Under the pieces are notes generated by a model. That model saw only the letters and a list, made by a program, of their open reading frames with translations, had not been told where the DNA came from and ran no database searches. DNA of 64,000 bases from Bradyrhizobium sp. SRL28. Lineage in GTDB: Bacteria > Pseudomonadota > Alphaproteobacteria > Rhizobiales > Xanthobacteraceae. The stretch is from positions 62,001 to 126,000 of the forward strand of contig NZ_JAHEAG010000011.1 in the NCBI RefSeq assembly GCF_018596315.1, in the 5' to 3' direction. A program made the translations under genes and the position numbers. Below are positions 24,367 to 32,037 of the stretch, in pieces (positions within the stretch are counted from its first letter, which is position 1; each line of letters starts with the position of its first letter).

Positions 24367-24981
24367 ATGAGCCGCCAAACCCCAGTGCAGTTGCCCCGTG
24401 GCCGCCCCCGAAGTTTTGACGTGGACGCCGCCGTCGAACGCGCGATGGGTGTGTTCTGGTCGCGCGGCTATCACGCCACGGCGCTCCCGGACCTTCTTCG
24501 CGCGACGAAGCTCTCGCGTGGCAGCCTTTACGCCGCTTTCGGTGACAAGCACTCGCTGTTCCTGCGTGCGCTTGATCGCTACATTGCCGATGCCCTGACA
24601 CGGATGGATATCGAACTTGACCCCCGCAGAGAGCCGGTCGCCGGCCTGCGGGCCTACCTTGCCGGCTACGTTGACCGCACGACCGGCGCCAAGGGTCGGC
24701 GCGGATGCCTGCTGGTAGCCACAGCCATGGAACTGGCTGGCCAGGATGCTGAAGTGGGTCGGCGCATCGCGGGCTTTTTCAAGGCCATGGAGGCCAGGGT
24801 GGCGGATGCACTTTCCCGCGCGAAGACGGCGGACAAGTTGGCCGATGGCGTCGAGCCTTCAAGTGCCGCCCGAATTCTCGTCTGTTTCGTTGAGGGGCTG
24901 CGCGTGGTCGGCAAAACGGCGCCGAGGCGGATCACATTGCAGGCCACCGCTGACGCGCTTCTCGACCGCTTCATCAGGTAA
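24367..24981 (+). CDS. TetR/AcrR family transcriptional regulator
   Basis: A 204-residue dimeric repressor. The N-terminal helix-turn-helix is textbook: RGRPRSFDVDAAVERAMGVF, GYHATALPDLLRATKLSRGS and LYAAFGDKHSLFLRALDRYI. The effector domain carries GRRGCLLVATAMELA; a cysteine in the same GCLxV context is the redox/electrophile sensor (Cys106) of E. coli NemR. The ATG at 24367 follows the palindromic operator directly, with a very short leader and weak ribosome site; an upstream in-frame ATG at 24331 would place the operator inside the gene. The EamA exporter gene follows 70 bp downstream and is the likely target. Confidence 0.92.
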   Translation: MSRQTPVQLPRGRPRSFDVDAAVERAMGVFWSRGYHATALPDLLRATKLSRGSLYAAFGDKHSLFLRALDRYIADALTRMDIELDPRREPVAGLRAYLAGYVDRTTGAKGRRGCLLVATAMELAGQDAEVGRRIAGFFKAMEARVADALSRAKTADKLADGVEPSSAARILVCFVEGLRVVGKTAPRRITLQATADALLDRFIR

Positions 24982-25051
24982 ACAACCCGAGGATACCTCA
25001 GCTATTGGCGCGCTGATATGTGGACTGATCGGTCTTGAAAGGAAATTTGCC

Positions 25052-25912
25052 ATGTCTGCCATCCAGATCGTCTGCGCGGTGGCCGTTCCCCTGCTCTGGG
25101 GTTATCAGTTCGTGGCCATCAAAGTGGGCGTTACGGAGTTTCCGCCGCTGTTCTTCCTCGCACTGCGCTTCCTGGCCATCGCGCTGCTGCTTGTTCCGTT
25201 CGTCAAAAGGCCCGCGCGACAACAGTTCGGCCCTGTCGCGGCCATTTCGATTTTCCTTGGCGGACTGAACTTCGGGCTGTTCTATGTTGGCCTTGGGCTC
25301 GGCTCGGGAAGCATGTCGGCCGTCGCCTATCAACTCGCCACGCCCTTCACCGTCCTGTTGGCCTGGCCGCTGCTCGCGGAGAGGCCGTCTCTCACCACGT
25401 CCGCCGGAGTGGTGATTGCATTCGCAGGCGTGGTCGTGTTGGCAGCGGAGCCTGGCCTGTCGGCAAACGCGCTTCCGCTGCTGCTTGTGGTCGGGGCAGC
25501 CTTCGCATTCGCAGTGTCCAACGTCTTGACGAAACGCTACGGCCCTTTTGATCCCCTGATGTTGATGGGGTGGTCGTCGCTGCTCACGGTGCCTCAGGTC
25601 ATGTTGATGTCGTTGCTCCTTGAGCAGGGACAACTGGCGAGCCTTGTCACGGCGGATGAACGCGGCTGGCTGGCACTCGCCTACACGATTTTCATCGGCG
25701 GAATTGTCGGGTTTGGCCTTTGGTTCTGGCTGATCGGGCGTTGCTCCATGGGCCGCGTCGCCCCCTTCGGTCTGCTGCTTCCGGTGTTCGCCTTGATTTC
25801 GAGCGTGTTGTTCCTTGGCGACCGCATGACCCCAAAGTTGATTGCCGGTGGGCTGCTCGCGATCTCGGGCGTCGCCATTACACAGTTAAGACCGGGCGCT
25901 CGGCTCATTTGA
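25052..25912 (+). CDS. EamA/DMT-superfamily transporter
   Basis: A 286-residue inner-membrane protein with ten predicted helices in two EamA repeats. The first starts AVAVPLLWGYQFVAIKVGV and includes GLNFGLFYVGLGLGSGSMSA. The second includes GAAFAFAVSNVLTKRYGPFD and ends PKLIAGGLLAISGVAITQLR. These are drug/metabolite exporters. The ATG at 25052 has AAAGGAAA upstream. Its position directly after the TetR regulator suggests induction by the TetR ligand and export of that compound or a relative. Confidence 0.92.
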   Translation: MSAIQIVCAVAVPLLWGYQFVAIKVGVTEFPPLFFLALRFLAIALLLVPFVKRPARQQFGPVAAISIFLGGLNFGLFYVGLGLGSGSMSAVAYQLATPFTVLLAWPLLAERPSLTTSAGVVIAFAGVVVLAAEPGLSANALPLLLVVGAAFAFAVSNVLTKRYGPFDPLMLMGWSSLLTVPQVMLMSLLLEQGQLASLVTADERGWLALAYTIFIGGIVGFGLWFWLIGRCSMGRVAPFGLLLPVFALISSVLFLGDRMTPKLIAGGLLAISGVAITQLRPGARLI

Positions 25913-25995
25913 ACCGGAAGTCGCATTGTGGCGACTTCCTTCATGCGACAGAATCTCCACCCTGGGCTCTCCGGGACGCCAATCGGGGAATGAGT

Positions 25996-26691
25996 ATGAA
26001 ATTTATTGCCTTGGCGTTTTCATGCCTTTTGATTTTCTCAATGCCTGCCAATGCAAATGAAGCGGACGCCTTCAATGCGATGGTAGCATTGGCCAACAAA
26101 GGAAATGCAGAGGCGCAATACCATGTTGGCATGATGCATAATAATGGCATCGGCACCCAGAAAGATCCGAGGCAGGCATTTGCGTGGTTTCAAAAATCCA
26201 CTGCATCTGGCGACCCGCTGGGAGCCTACAAGCTTGGTTGCTACTATGACGGGCAAGGCGCGGGCATTGTAACGTCCGACTCAAATGAAGCACTAAAATA
26301 CAAACTTGTTTCTGCCAAAGCCGGTTATGCGCTTGCCCAGCACGACGTTGCCATTCTGTATGACCAGCAGGGCAATTCAGAAGAGGCGTTAAAGTGGTGG
26401 AAGATGGCGGGCGATCAGGGATTTCCCATGGCCCTCTATGGTTTATCCATGGCGTATTCTGCAGGAAAAGCCGCGCCAAAAGATTTGTCGTTATCGTACG
26501 CGTATTTCAAACTCTCAAAACTCGCGCCCAAGAAGAATGTGGATGAGATGGCTGCCGTGTTGTCCAAACCAGAACTTCAGAAGGCGGAAAAAATGGTTTC
26601 CGAATGGAGCCCGCGACCAACCGCCCTAACACTCAAGGCAATGAGCGGTGTCAGGGCAGCGGAAGAACTCTTAAAAAGCACCAGGAAATAA
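25996..26691 (+). CDS. Secreted Sel1-repeat protein
   Basis: A 231-residue protein with a signal peptide (MKFIALAFSCLLIFSMPANA) followed by Sel1-like repeats: ALANKGNAEAQYHVGMMHNN, QAFAWFQKSTASGDPLGAYK, SAKAGYALAQHDVAILYDQQ and MAGDQGFPMALYGLSMAYSA. Such alpha-solenoids scaffold protein interactions, often in the periplasm. GGGGA lies 7-8 nt before the ATG at 25996. Codon use is visibly less GC-biased than that of the flanking core genes (many AAT, AAA, TTT codons), pointing to recent acquisition. Confidence 0.88.
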   Translation: MKFIALAFSCLLIFSMPANANEADAFNAMVALANKGNAEAQYHVGMMHNNGIGTQKDPRQAFAWFQKSTASGDPLGAYKLGCYYDGQGAGIVTSDSNEALKYKLVSAKAGYALAQHDVAILYDQQGNSEEALKWWKMAGDQGFPMALYGLSMAYSAGKAAPKDLSLSYAYFKLSKLAPKKNVDEMAAVLSKPELQKAEKMVSEWSPRPTALTLKAMSGVRAAEELLKSTRK

Positions 26692-26751
26692 GCATTCGCC
26701 GCCGTACCGACCAATCAAAGCACCCAACAGGACGCCCCTGGCGAGGATGCG

Positions 26752-27207
26752 ATGAAACTGCAGAAAATCCTTTTCAGCTTCGAGGGCCGGATCGGCCGCG
26801 GCGTCTATTGGCTGGCGATCCTCGCGCTGATCGTCGCGCCGCTGGTCCTGACCTTCGCGCCCTTTCTCCTCAACAGCGAAGAGGCGTTCCTGTTGGTCGC
26901 CTTGACCTCGCAATTCATATGGCTCTTGAGCCTGTGGCCGATGCTGGCCGTGGGAGCTAAGCGATTGCACGACCGCAACAAGAACGGCTGGTGGCTGCTG
27001 GTTTTCTGGCTGCTCCCCTTCGCCCTGTTCTGTGTCGGCTTCAGCATCGTCCTCTTTGACGACCCCAGGACCGGCCGGAGCGGAGATTTCGCGACCGGCT
27101 CGATCCTGATTCTTGCGAGCCTTCCGCCCGCGCTATGGGGCATCATCGAGCTCGGCATTCTGCCGGGCACCAAGGGGCCGAACCTGTACGGCGCCGACCC
27201 GGCGTAA
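26752..27207 (+). CDS. DUF805 domain-containing membrane protein
   Basis: A 151-residue protein with four hydrophobic helices. The DUF805 signature is present: an N-terminal LFSFEGRIGRGVYWLAILAL block and, after the second helix, AVGAKRLHDRNKNGWWLLVF. The end, LGILPGTKGPNLYGADP, is the usual DUF805 C-terminus. These are inner-membrane proteins of unknown function. The gene starts 60 bp after the Sel1 gene on the same strand. Confidence 0.92.
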   Translation: MKLQKILFSFEGRIGRGVYWLAILALIVAPLVLTFAPFLLNSEEAFLLVALTSQFIWLLSLWPMLAVGAKRLHDRNKNGWWLLVFWLLPFALFCVGFSIVLFDDPRTGRSGDFATGSILILASLPPALWGIIELGILPGTKGPNLYGADPA

Positions 27208-27305
27208 ACAGCCGGCTTGAAAACCGCTATGAGTCCTGCGCCGGAGCCGTCCTGATCGCTCTTGCACCATAGCCGCTACAACCACAACCGAGTGTAAAAC
27301 CGATC

Positions 27306-27390
27306 AGCAAGTAGCCTGCATGAGCGCAGCCATATGCGGGGATGAACCACACCCCCGGATGTCGCTGAGCTCATCCGGGCTACGCTTGCT
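27306..27390. repeat. ~80-bp palindromic repeat, copy C
   Basis: Same element as 21025-21103 and 22859-22944, with a few substitutions (AGTAGCCTGCATGAGCGCAG at the left end). It lies between the DUF805 gene and the second zinc-ribbon mini-protein. Confidence 0.88.
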
Positions 27391-27462
27391 CTCACTGGCC
27401 TGGTTGTCGCTGTTGAGCTTTTTGCGCAAACCGGCGCGGCCATCACTTTCATATGGAGATCA

Positions 27463-27699
27463 ATGATGGACCAAACTCCATTGCGCGTCTTTTTCCGTTG
27501 CCTGTCTTGCGAGGCGGTCTATTGCGCCACGCAGAAAAGGAGGCCGAGCATTGATGTCGGCCGCTTCGTTTGCAGAAGGTGCAAGACGACGGTCCTTCAG
27601 TGGCGCGGCAAATACAGTTTTACGAATTGGATGGGACCGCTCGACGACACCAGGCTACTGGCCGCGGCATTGCGATGCACGCGCGGATTGGAGCATTGA
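27463..27699 (+). CDS. Zinc-ribbon mini-protein, paralog 2
   Basis: A 78-residue protein starting with two ATG codons (27463, 27466) behind GGAG. It begins MMDQTPLRVFFRCLSCEAVY and carries CLSC and CRRC pairs, RRPSIDVGRFVCRRC and YSFTNWMGPLDD, so it is a diverged copy of the protein at 21537-21749. The C-terminal 15 residues differ and may be read-through after loss of an earlier stop. Two copies in one island, with a palindromic repeat near each, suggest duplication or repeated acquisition. Function unknown. Confidence 0.68.
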   Translation: MMDQTPLRVFFRCLSCEAVYCATQKRRPSIDVGRFVCRRCKTTVLQWRGKYSFTNWMGPLDDTRLLAAALRCTRGLEH

Positions 27700-28041
27700 A
27701 CAGAAACGATCCCTTCAATCAGTCCGCCGGATGGGCCAGCATGCAGAAATAATTGCAATAGCGGTGCCGTAATCTGTGTCATGGACCGAAGATATCTGCG
27801 GCCTTCGGCGCCGCTATGTTAGCCGTGGATAACTCGCTATCCCACCCGTTTCAGTTTTTTTGACCTTACGACGTTGAGGTGTGAATTAGTTCACATCGGC
27901 GCGGTAGCACTGCATGATAATTACATTGGTTGGTTGCGCTCGGCCGCTGGCGGCAGGTGCCGGCGCGGGCCCCAGCGCTTGGGACTTACCTGCGCAATAA
28001 TTTCACTGAGCCGTTTTTCAGTGCAAAGGAGAGTGCGGACT
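27700..28041. other. Gap without a supported gene
   Basis: About 340 bp with no recognisable protein, RNA or repeat. The last part (AAAGGAGAGTGCGGACT) supplies the ribosome site of the next gene. Confidence 0.4.
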
Positions 28042-28572
28042 ATGGCAAAGAAACCCAAATTCACCGCAGCTCAGATTAAGGAACAAGCCAAAAAAATCCA
28101 GCAAGCGATCGAAAGGCACAAGCGGGAGAACGAAGGCGAGCACTTCACGTCGCTCACAACGGATGAAATCGAAAAGAAGCTCAAGCGTGTTAACTCACCG
28201 ATGATCATCTCGCAGGGATGGAATTCAACGAGCCCTGGAGGAGTGGTCAACTACAATCTCGGCGTCTACAACCCGGACCCGACGCAAGCTATCTGGCTGT
28301 TCGCGCACGTCTGGGTCGGCTCCGGCAACGTCGTTCCGACGGTTGACGCGTTTTTGCTAAATGTTGATGCGCGCTTTCCCCGCTTGACGCAGCCGACGTT
28401 CTCTGGACTGACGCTGGCCTCTGGCGCCTCTGCGACGCTTAGTTTCGCCTTAGCCGTACCATCTGCGGTCCAACGATCGAACTACATTGGAAATAGCTCC
28501 TTGATGCACTTCAATTGGCACGATGTCGGGCAGTATCTCGACCGCGGCGTTTTTGTGTTCGCCGTCACGTAA
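28042..28572 (+). CDS. Hypothetical protein with basic helical N-terminus and beta-rich C-terminus
   Basis: 176 residues. The first 60 are lysine-rich and helical (MAKKPKFTAAQIKEQAKKIQ, AIERHKRENEGEHF). The rest is beta-rich with few charges: MIISQGWNSTSPGGVVNYNL, GVYNPDPTQAIWLFAHVWVG, and a final LDRGVFVFAVT. The start at 28042 has GGAG upstream; the frame extends to 27874 without a better site. No signal peptide. No family recognised; the second half could be a carbohydrate-binding-like sandwich, but that is a guess. Last gene of the island before the right repeat. Confidence 0.62.
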   Translation: MAKKPKFTAAQIKEQAKKIQQAIERHKRENEGEHFTSLTTDEIEKKLKRVNSPMIISQGWNSTSPGGVVNYNLGVYNPDPTQAIWLFAHVWVGSGNVVPTVDAFLLNVDARFPRLTQPTFSGLTLASGASATLSFALAVPSAVQRSNYIGNSSLMHFNWHDVGQYLDRGVFVFAVT

Positions 28573-28659
28573 GGGCTAATGGGAGTCAAGATCACGGACC
28601 ACGTGCTGACAGTCGCTCCAGCCAAACCCCACCCGCTGAACCGTTTGTACGAACCCTTG

Positions 28660-28698
28660 TTGCGGATCGAGACAGTCTTAAGCGGAAAGCTTAGCGGG
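28660..28698 (+). repeat. Right copy of 39-bp direct repeat flanking the island
   Basis: Matches 16931-16969 in 35 of 39 positions, in the same orientation. It lies immediately downstream of the glmU stop (9-47 bp past it, in glmU's own direction). TAAGC/GCTTA arms inside the repeat could form a small stem. Confidence 0.85.
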
Positions 28699-28706
28699 CC
28701 CTCCGC

Positions 28707-30065
28707 TCAACCCTCTTTCTTGGCCTTCGCCCGCATCTTCATCTCGCGGTACCGCGCAGCGCCGCCCTCGCGGTTGCTCTGCGGGCTGCGTTCCACCGCC
28801 ATCGCGTCATCGGGCACGTCCTTGGTGATGACGGAGCCCGAGCCGATATAGGCGCCGTTGCCGATCTTCACCGGCGCCACCAGCGAGGAGTTGGTGCCAA
28901 CGAAAGCGCCCTCGCCGATCGTGGTCTTGTGCTTGAAGAAGCCGTCATAGTTGCAGGTGATGGTGCCGGCGCCGAGATTGGCGTTGGCGCCGACATGGGC
29001 GTCGCCGACATAGGAGAGATGGTTGACCTTGGCGCCCGCTTCGATCGTCGCCGCCTTTGTCTCCACGAAATTGCCGATCCGCACGCCATCGCCGAGCGAG
29101 GTGCCGGGGCGCAGGCGCGCATAGGGACCGACGGAGGCTTTCTTTCCGATCGAGGTCTGCACGATGTGCGAGAACGAATGGATCACCGCGCCGTCGGCGA
29201 TGGTGACGCCGGGGCCGATCACCACGAACGGCTCGATTGTGACGTCGCTGCCGAACCTGGTATCGGCGGCGAGATGGACCGTCTCCGGTGCGATCAGCGT
29301 CACGCCGGCATCGAGGGCCGCCTTGCGCAGCCGCGCCTGCATCACCGCTTCCGCCTCGGCGAGCTGCGCCTTGGTGTTGATGCCGCGCACTTCGTCTTCG
29401 CTGGTTTCGATCACGACGGCCTCCAATCCCATTTCCCTGATAATGGTAACGGCATCGACCAGATAATACTCGCCCTTGCTGTTGGCGTTGCCGATCCGGT
29501 CGAGAATTTCCAGCGCACGACGACCGTCGAATGCCATCACGCCGGCATTGCACAGCGTCACCTTGCGCTCTTCAGGTGTGGCATCGGCATGCTCGCGGAT
29601 CGCCATCAGGCGGTCGCCTTCGAGCAGCAGCCGGCCATAGCCGGTCGGATCGGCGGCGCGGAAACCGAGCACCGCGAGCGCCGCGCCCTGCTCCAGCGGC
29701 GCGCGCAGCCGCGCAAAAGTCTTTGCCGAGATCAGCGGCGTATCGCCGAACGCCACCAGCAGATCATCGGCGCCGCGCGCGATCGCCGCGCGGGCGGCCA
29801 GCACGGCATGCGCCGTGCCGAGGCGCTCGGCCTGAACGAAGGTCGCCGCATCGCCGCGGACGCGTTTGACCTCGTCGGCGACCGCCTTGTGGTCCGGCCC
29901 GATCACGACCGCAAGTGCAGCGCCGGCTCCGTGCGGGGCGGCGTCCAGCACATGTGCCAGCAGCGGCTGGCCGGCGACGGGGTGCAACACCTTCGGCAGC
30001 GAGGATCGCATGCGGGTACCCTCGCCGGCCGCAAGCACGACAGTCAGGCTGGATCGAGCGGTCAT
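28707..30065 (-). CDS. glmU: Bifunctional N-acetylglucosamine-1-phosphate uridyltransferase / glucosamine-1-phosphate acetyltransferase GlmU
   Basis: A 452-residue GlmU that makes UDP-GlcNAc. The N-terminal uridyltransferase domain has LTVVLAAGEGTRMRSSLPKV, HVLDAAPHGAGAALAVVIGP and YYLVDAVTIIREMG. The C-terminal left-handed beta-helix has VTIEPFVVIGPGVTIADGA, PYARLRPGTSLGDGVRIGNF, VNHLSYVGDAHVGANANLGA and GTITCNYDGFFKHKTTIGEG. Length and motifs are normal. The stop is followed at once by the right island repeat. In related genomes glmS usually follows glmU directly; here 11.7 kb intervenes. Confidence 0.97.
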   Translation of the reverse strand: MTARSSLTVVLAAGEGTRMRSSLPKVLHPVAGQPLLAHVLDAAPHGAGAALAVVIGPDHKAVADEVKRVRGDAATFVQAERLGTAHAVLAARAAIARGADDLLVAFGDTPLISAKTFARLRAPLEQGAALAVLGFRAADPTGYGRLLLEGDRLMAIREHADATPEERKVTLCNAGVMAFDGRRALEILDRIGNANSKGEYYLVDAVTIIREMGLEAVVIETSEDEVRGINTKAQLAEAEAVMQARLRKAALDAGVTLIAPETVHLAADTRFGSDVTIEPFVVIGPGVTIADGAVIHSFSHIVQTSIGKKASVGPYARLRPGTSLGDGVRIGNFVETKAATIEAGAKVNHLSYVGDAHVGANANLGAGTITCNYDGFFKHKTTIGEGAFVGTNSSLVAPVKIGNGAYIGSGSVITKDVPDDAMAVERSPQSNREGGAARYREMKMRAKAKKEG

Positions 30066-30248
30066 TCTATTCCCTTGTTATTTTTCCTTGGCCGACAATG
30101 CGGATGGCGTCGGCCGTCTTTAATTGTTTTCCCCTGGAGATGAAACCGATTCGCCGCCCCGAAAATGTCCGGATTCAAGTAGGCGGCGGTTTTCCTGTTA
30201 ATGTTTGCCCTGTGATTCGGCAGGGGCCTTGAGGAGGGCCGAGGGCGC

Positions 30249-31559
30249 TTGGCCAAGAAATCAGACCATCTCGCAGACTTCGAGGCGGATGACGCCGGCG
30301 GGGTGCTGGGCGGTTTGCTGGCCGAGGAAAACGAACTCGACCGCCGCACGCTATGGCGGATCGGATCATGGGGCGTCGGTGCCACGGGCGCGGTGATTTT
30401 GGCCGTGTTGGCCAACCAGTCGTCGCTCGGATTGAAACGGGAACAGGTCGCCGCCGCCGATCTGACCCGGCAGGCGCAGCAGATCCAGGCGGTCGCGAAG
30501 GAATCCCAGAACGAGGCGCGGCGGCTCGCCGCCGCCATCGATACGCTCAATCGCGATCGCGACAGGCTGTATTCCCGGGTCACCGGCCTGGAACAGGGGC
30601 TCGATTCCGTCACCGGGGCCATCGCCCGGCAGGGTTCCGCTGCGGCATCGCCGCCTGTTGCCAGTGCCGAGCCGCAAAACCCGCAGCCGTCGCCGGCCGT
30701 TGCGCCGGTAGCAAGCTCCCCGGTCACGGCGCCCGCCGCCGACAAATCCACCAACGCTGCCACGGCGGAGCCCGGCCCGGCGGCGCTCTTCTCCGCCGCA
30801 AAGGATGCCGCGAAGACCGAGACCGCCAAAGCGGATAGCGCCAAGCTGGAAACCGTAAAGCCGGAAGCGGCAAAGGCCGACACGGCAAAAGCGGACATTA
30901 TCAAGCCGGAGCCCGCAAAACCCTCGCCCGCCACGCCGCTGATAGCGGCGCAGTCGATGATGGCCCCGCCCGATCCCGCCGCCGGCAAGCTGATCGAGCC
31001 GGGCAAGGCTCCAAACCCCGTGATCGCGAGCCCGATCCCTGACGTCGTGGCGTCGGCGCCAGCCGATGCGGAAGCCGACGATGACACTGCGCCAAAAGTC
31101 TCCCTGCAGCGAACCGAGTTCGGGATCGATCTTGGCACCGCCAATTCGGTGAACGGCCTGCGCGCATTGTGGCGCGGGCTGTTGAAATCGAGATCGAACG
31201 CCCCCCTGACGGCGCTGCGCCCGATCATCGTCATCAAGGAGAGCACCAATGGGCTGGGCATGCAGCTTCGCCTGGTCGCGGGTCCCCTGAACGACGCCGG
31301 TGCCGCCGCCAAGATCTGCGCCGTCCTGACAGAAAACAAACGGCCTTGCGAGACCGCGATCTTCGATGGCCAGCGGCTGTCGTTGAAGTCGGATGATCCG
31401 CCACCCACGGCCGACAAGCCGGTGCCGCGCCGTCGCGCCGCCATCGCCAAGCGGGCGGCGGTGGTTGTCGTCGAGGAGGCGCCGAAGAAACCGGACCCGC
31501 CGCCTGCGACAACGCAGACGACATTGTCGTCCTTCTTCAATCGGAAAAATTCACAATAA
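30249..31559 (+). CDS. Membrane-anchored SPOR-like protein with Ala/Lys/Pro-rich linker
   Basis: 436 residues. A cytoplasmic N-terminus (KKSDHLADFEADDAGGVLGG) precedes one transmembrane helix near residues 38-58 (GSWGVGATGAVILAVLANQS) and a coiled-coil with LTRQAQQIQAVAKESQNEAR and DRLYSRVTGLEQGLDSVTGA. Then comes a long low-complexity Ala/Lys/Pro linker of KAD/KPE-type repeats, and a C-terminal region (IVIKESTNGLGMQLRLVAGP, then LNDAGAAAKICAVLTENKRP) that resembles a SPOR peptidoglycan-binding domain. No ATG is available near the front; TTG at 30249 behind GAGG-rich sequence is the likely start. A cell-envelope role is inferred. Divergent from glmU. Confidence 0.75.
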   Translation: MAKKSDHLADFEADDAGGVLGGLLAEENELDRRTLWRIGSWGVGATGAVILAVLANQSSLGLKREQVAAADLTRQAQQIQAVAKESQNEARRLAAAIDTLNRDRDRLYSRVTGLEQGLDSVTGAIARQGSAAASPPVASAEPQNPQPSPAVAPVASSPVTAPAADKSTNAATAEPGPAALFSAAKDAAKTETAKADSAKLETVKPEAAKADTAKADIIKPEPAKPSPATPLIAAQSMMAPPDPAAGKLIEPGKAPNPVIASPIPDVVASAPADAEADDDTAPKVSLQRTEFGIDLGTANSVNGLRALWRGLLKSRSNAPLTALRPIIVIKESTNGLGMQLRLVAGPLNDAGAAAKICAVLTENKRPCETAIFDGQRLSLKSDDPPPTADKPVPRRRAAIAKRAAVVVVEEAPKKPDPPPATTQTTLSSFFNRKNSQ

Positions 31560-31656
31560 TCTTTTGACTACAGAACGTTACGCCGAACTTTTGACACGCT
31601 CCCTTGGCCACAGGCGAACGCTTGTCCCGGCAGCCAATCCCGACCATATTGCCCCC

Positions 31657-32037
31657 ATGAAAAAATCCCCGTTCCGGCTCACGCCCTATCAAGTGCAATT
31701 CCTGTTGGTGGTCGGCTTCGTCACCGTCGGTTACGCGCTTTACCTGCGCTACCTCGCGGTCGAGTTCTCAACCGTCGCGCTCGCCTGCGACGCCGGCCTG
31801 CAAAGCATGCTCTGCAAGTCGCGGACGCTTGCGACCTATCTGTTCAAGAATTCGGTATTCGGCATCGTCGCGCTGATCATTGCGACGCTTCACGTCATGC
31901 GGCCGTCGATCGTGCTGTTGACCGGCGGGCTGATCGCGGCGGGACTCGGGATCGTGCTCTACAATATCGTGCTGTCGGGAATTGCGATCGGCCTGCTCAT
32001 TTTGGGATTTGCACGGCCCGCGCCCGCCACAGCGTGA
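31657..32037 (+). CDS. Small integral membrane protein
   Basis: A 126-residue protein with about four hydrophobic helices, starting MKKSPFRLTPYQVQFLLVVG. Others include VFGIVALIIATLHVMRPSIV and LLTGGLIAAGLGIVLYNIVL. A pair of cysteines (ALACDAGLQSMLCKSR) lies in the loop after helix 1. No family recognised. The ATG at 31657 follows a poor ribosome site; the longer frame from 31393 overlaps the SPOR-like gene and is rejected. The last 41 bp overlap the 3' end of the convergent ndvC-like gene. Confidence 0.65.
   Translation: MKKSPFRLTPYQVQFLLVVGFVTVGYALYLRYLAVEFSTVALACDAGLQSMLCKSRTLATYLFKNSVFGIVALIIATLHVMRPSIVLLTGGLIAAGLGIVLYNIVLSGIAIGLLILGFARPAPATA

Noticed and set aside
16931..28698. Island as a prophage or integrative conjugative element
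   Set aside because: No integrase, capsid, terminase, relaxase or type IV secretion gene is visible; only the flanking repeats suggest mobility.
28929..30143. 404-residue frame antisense to glmU
   Set aside because: Shadow of glmU; no protein pattern.
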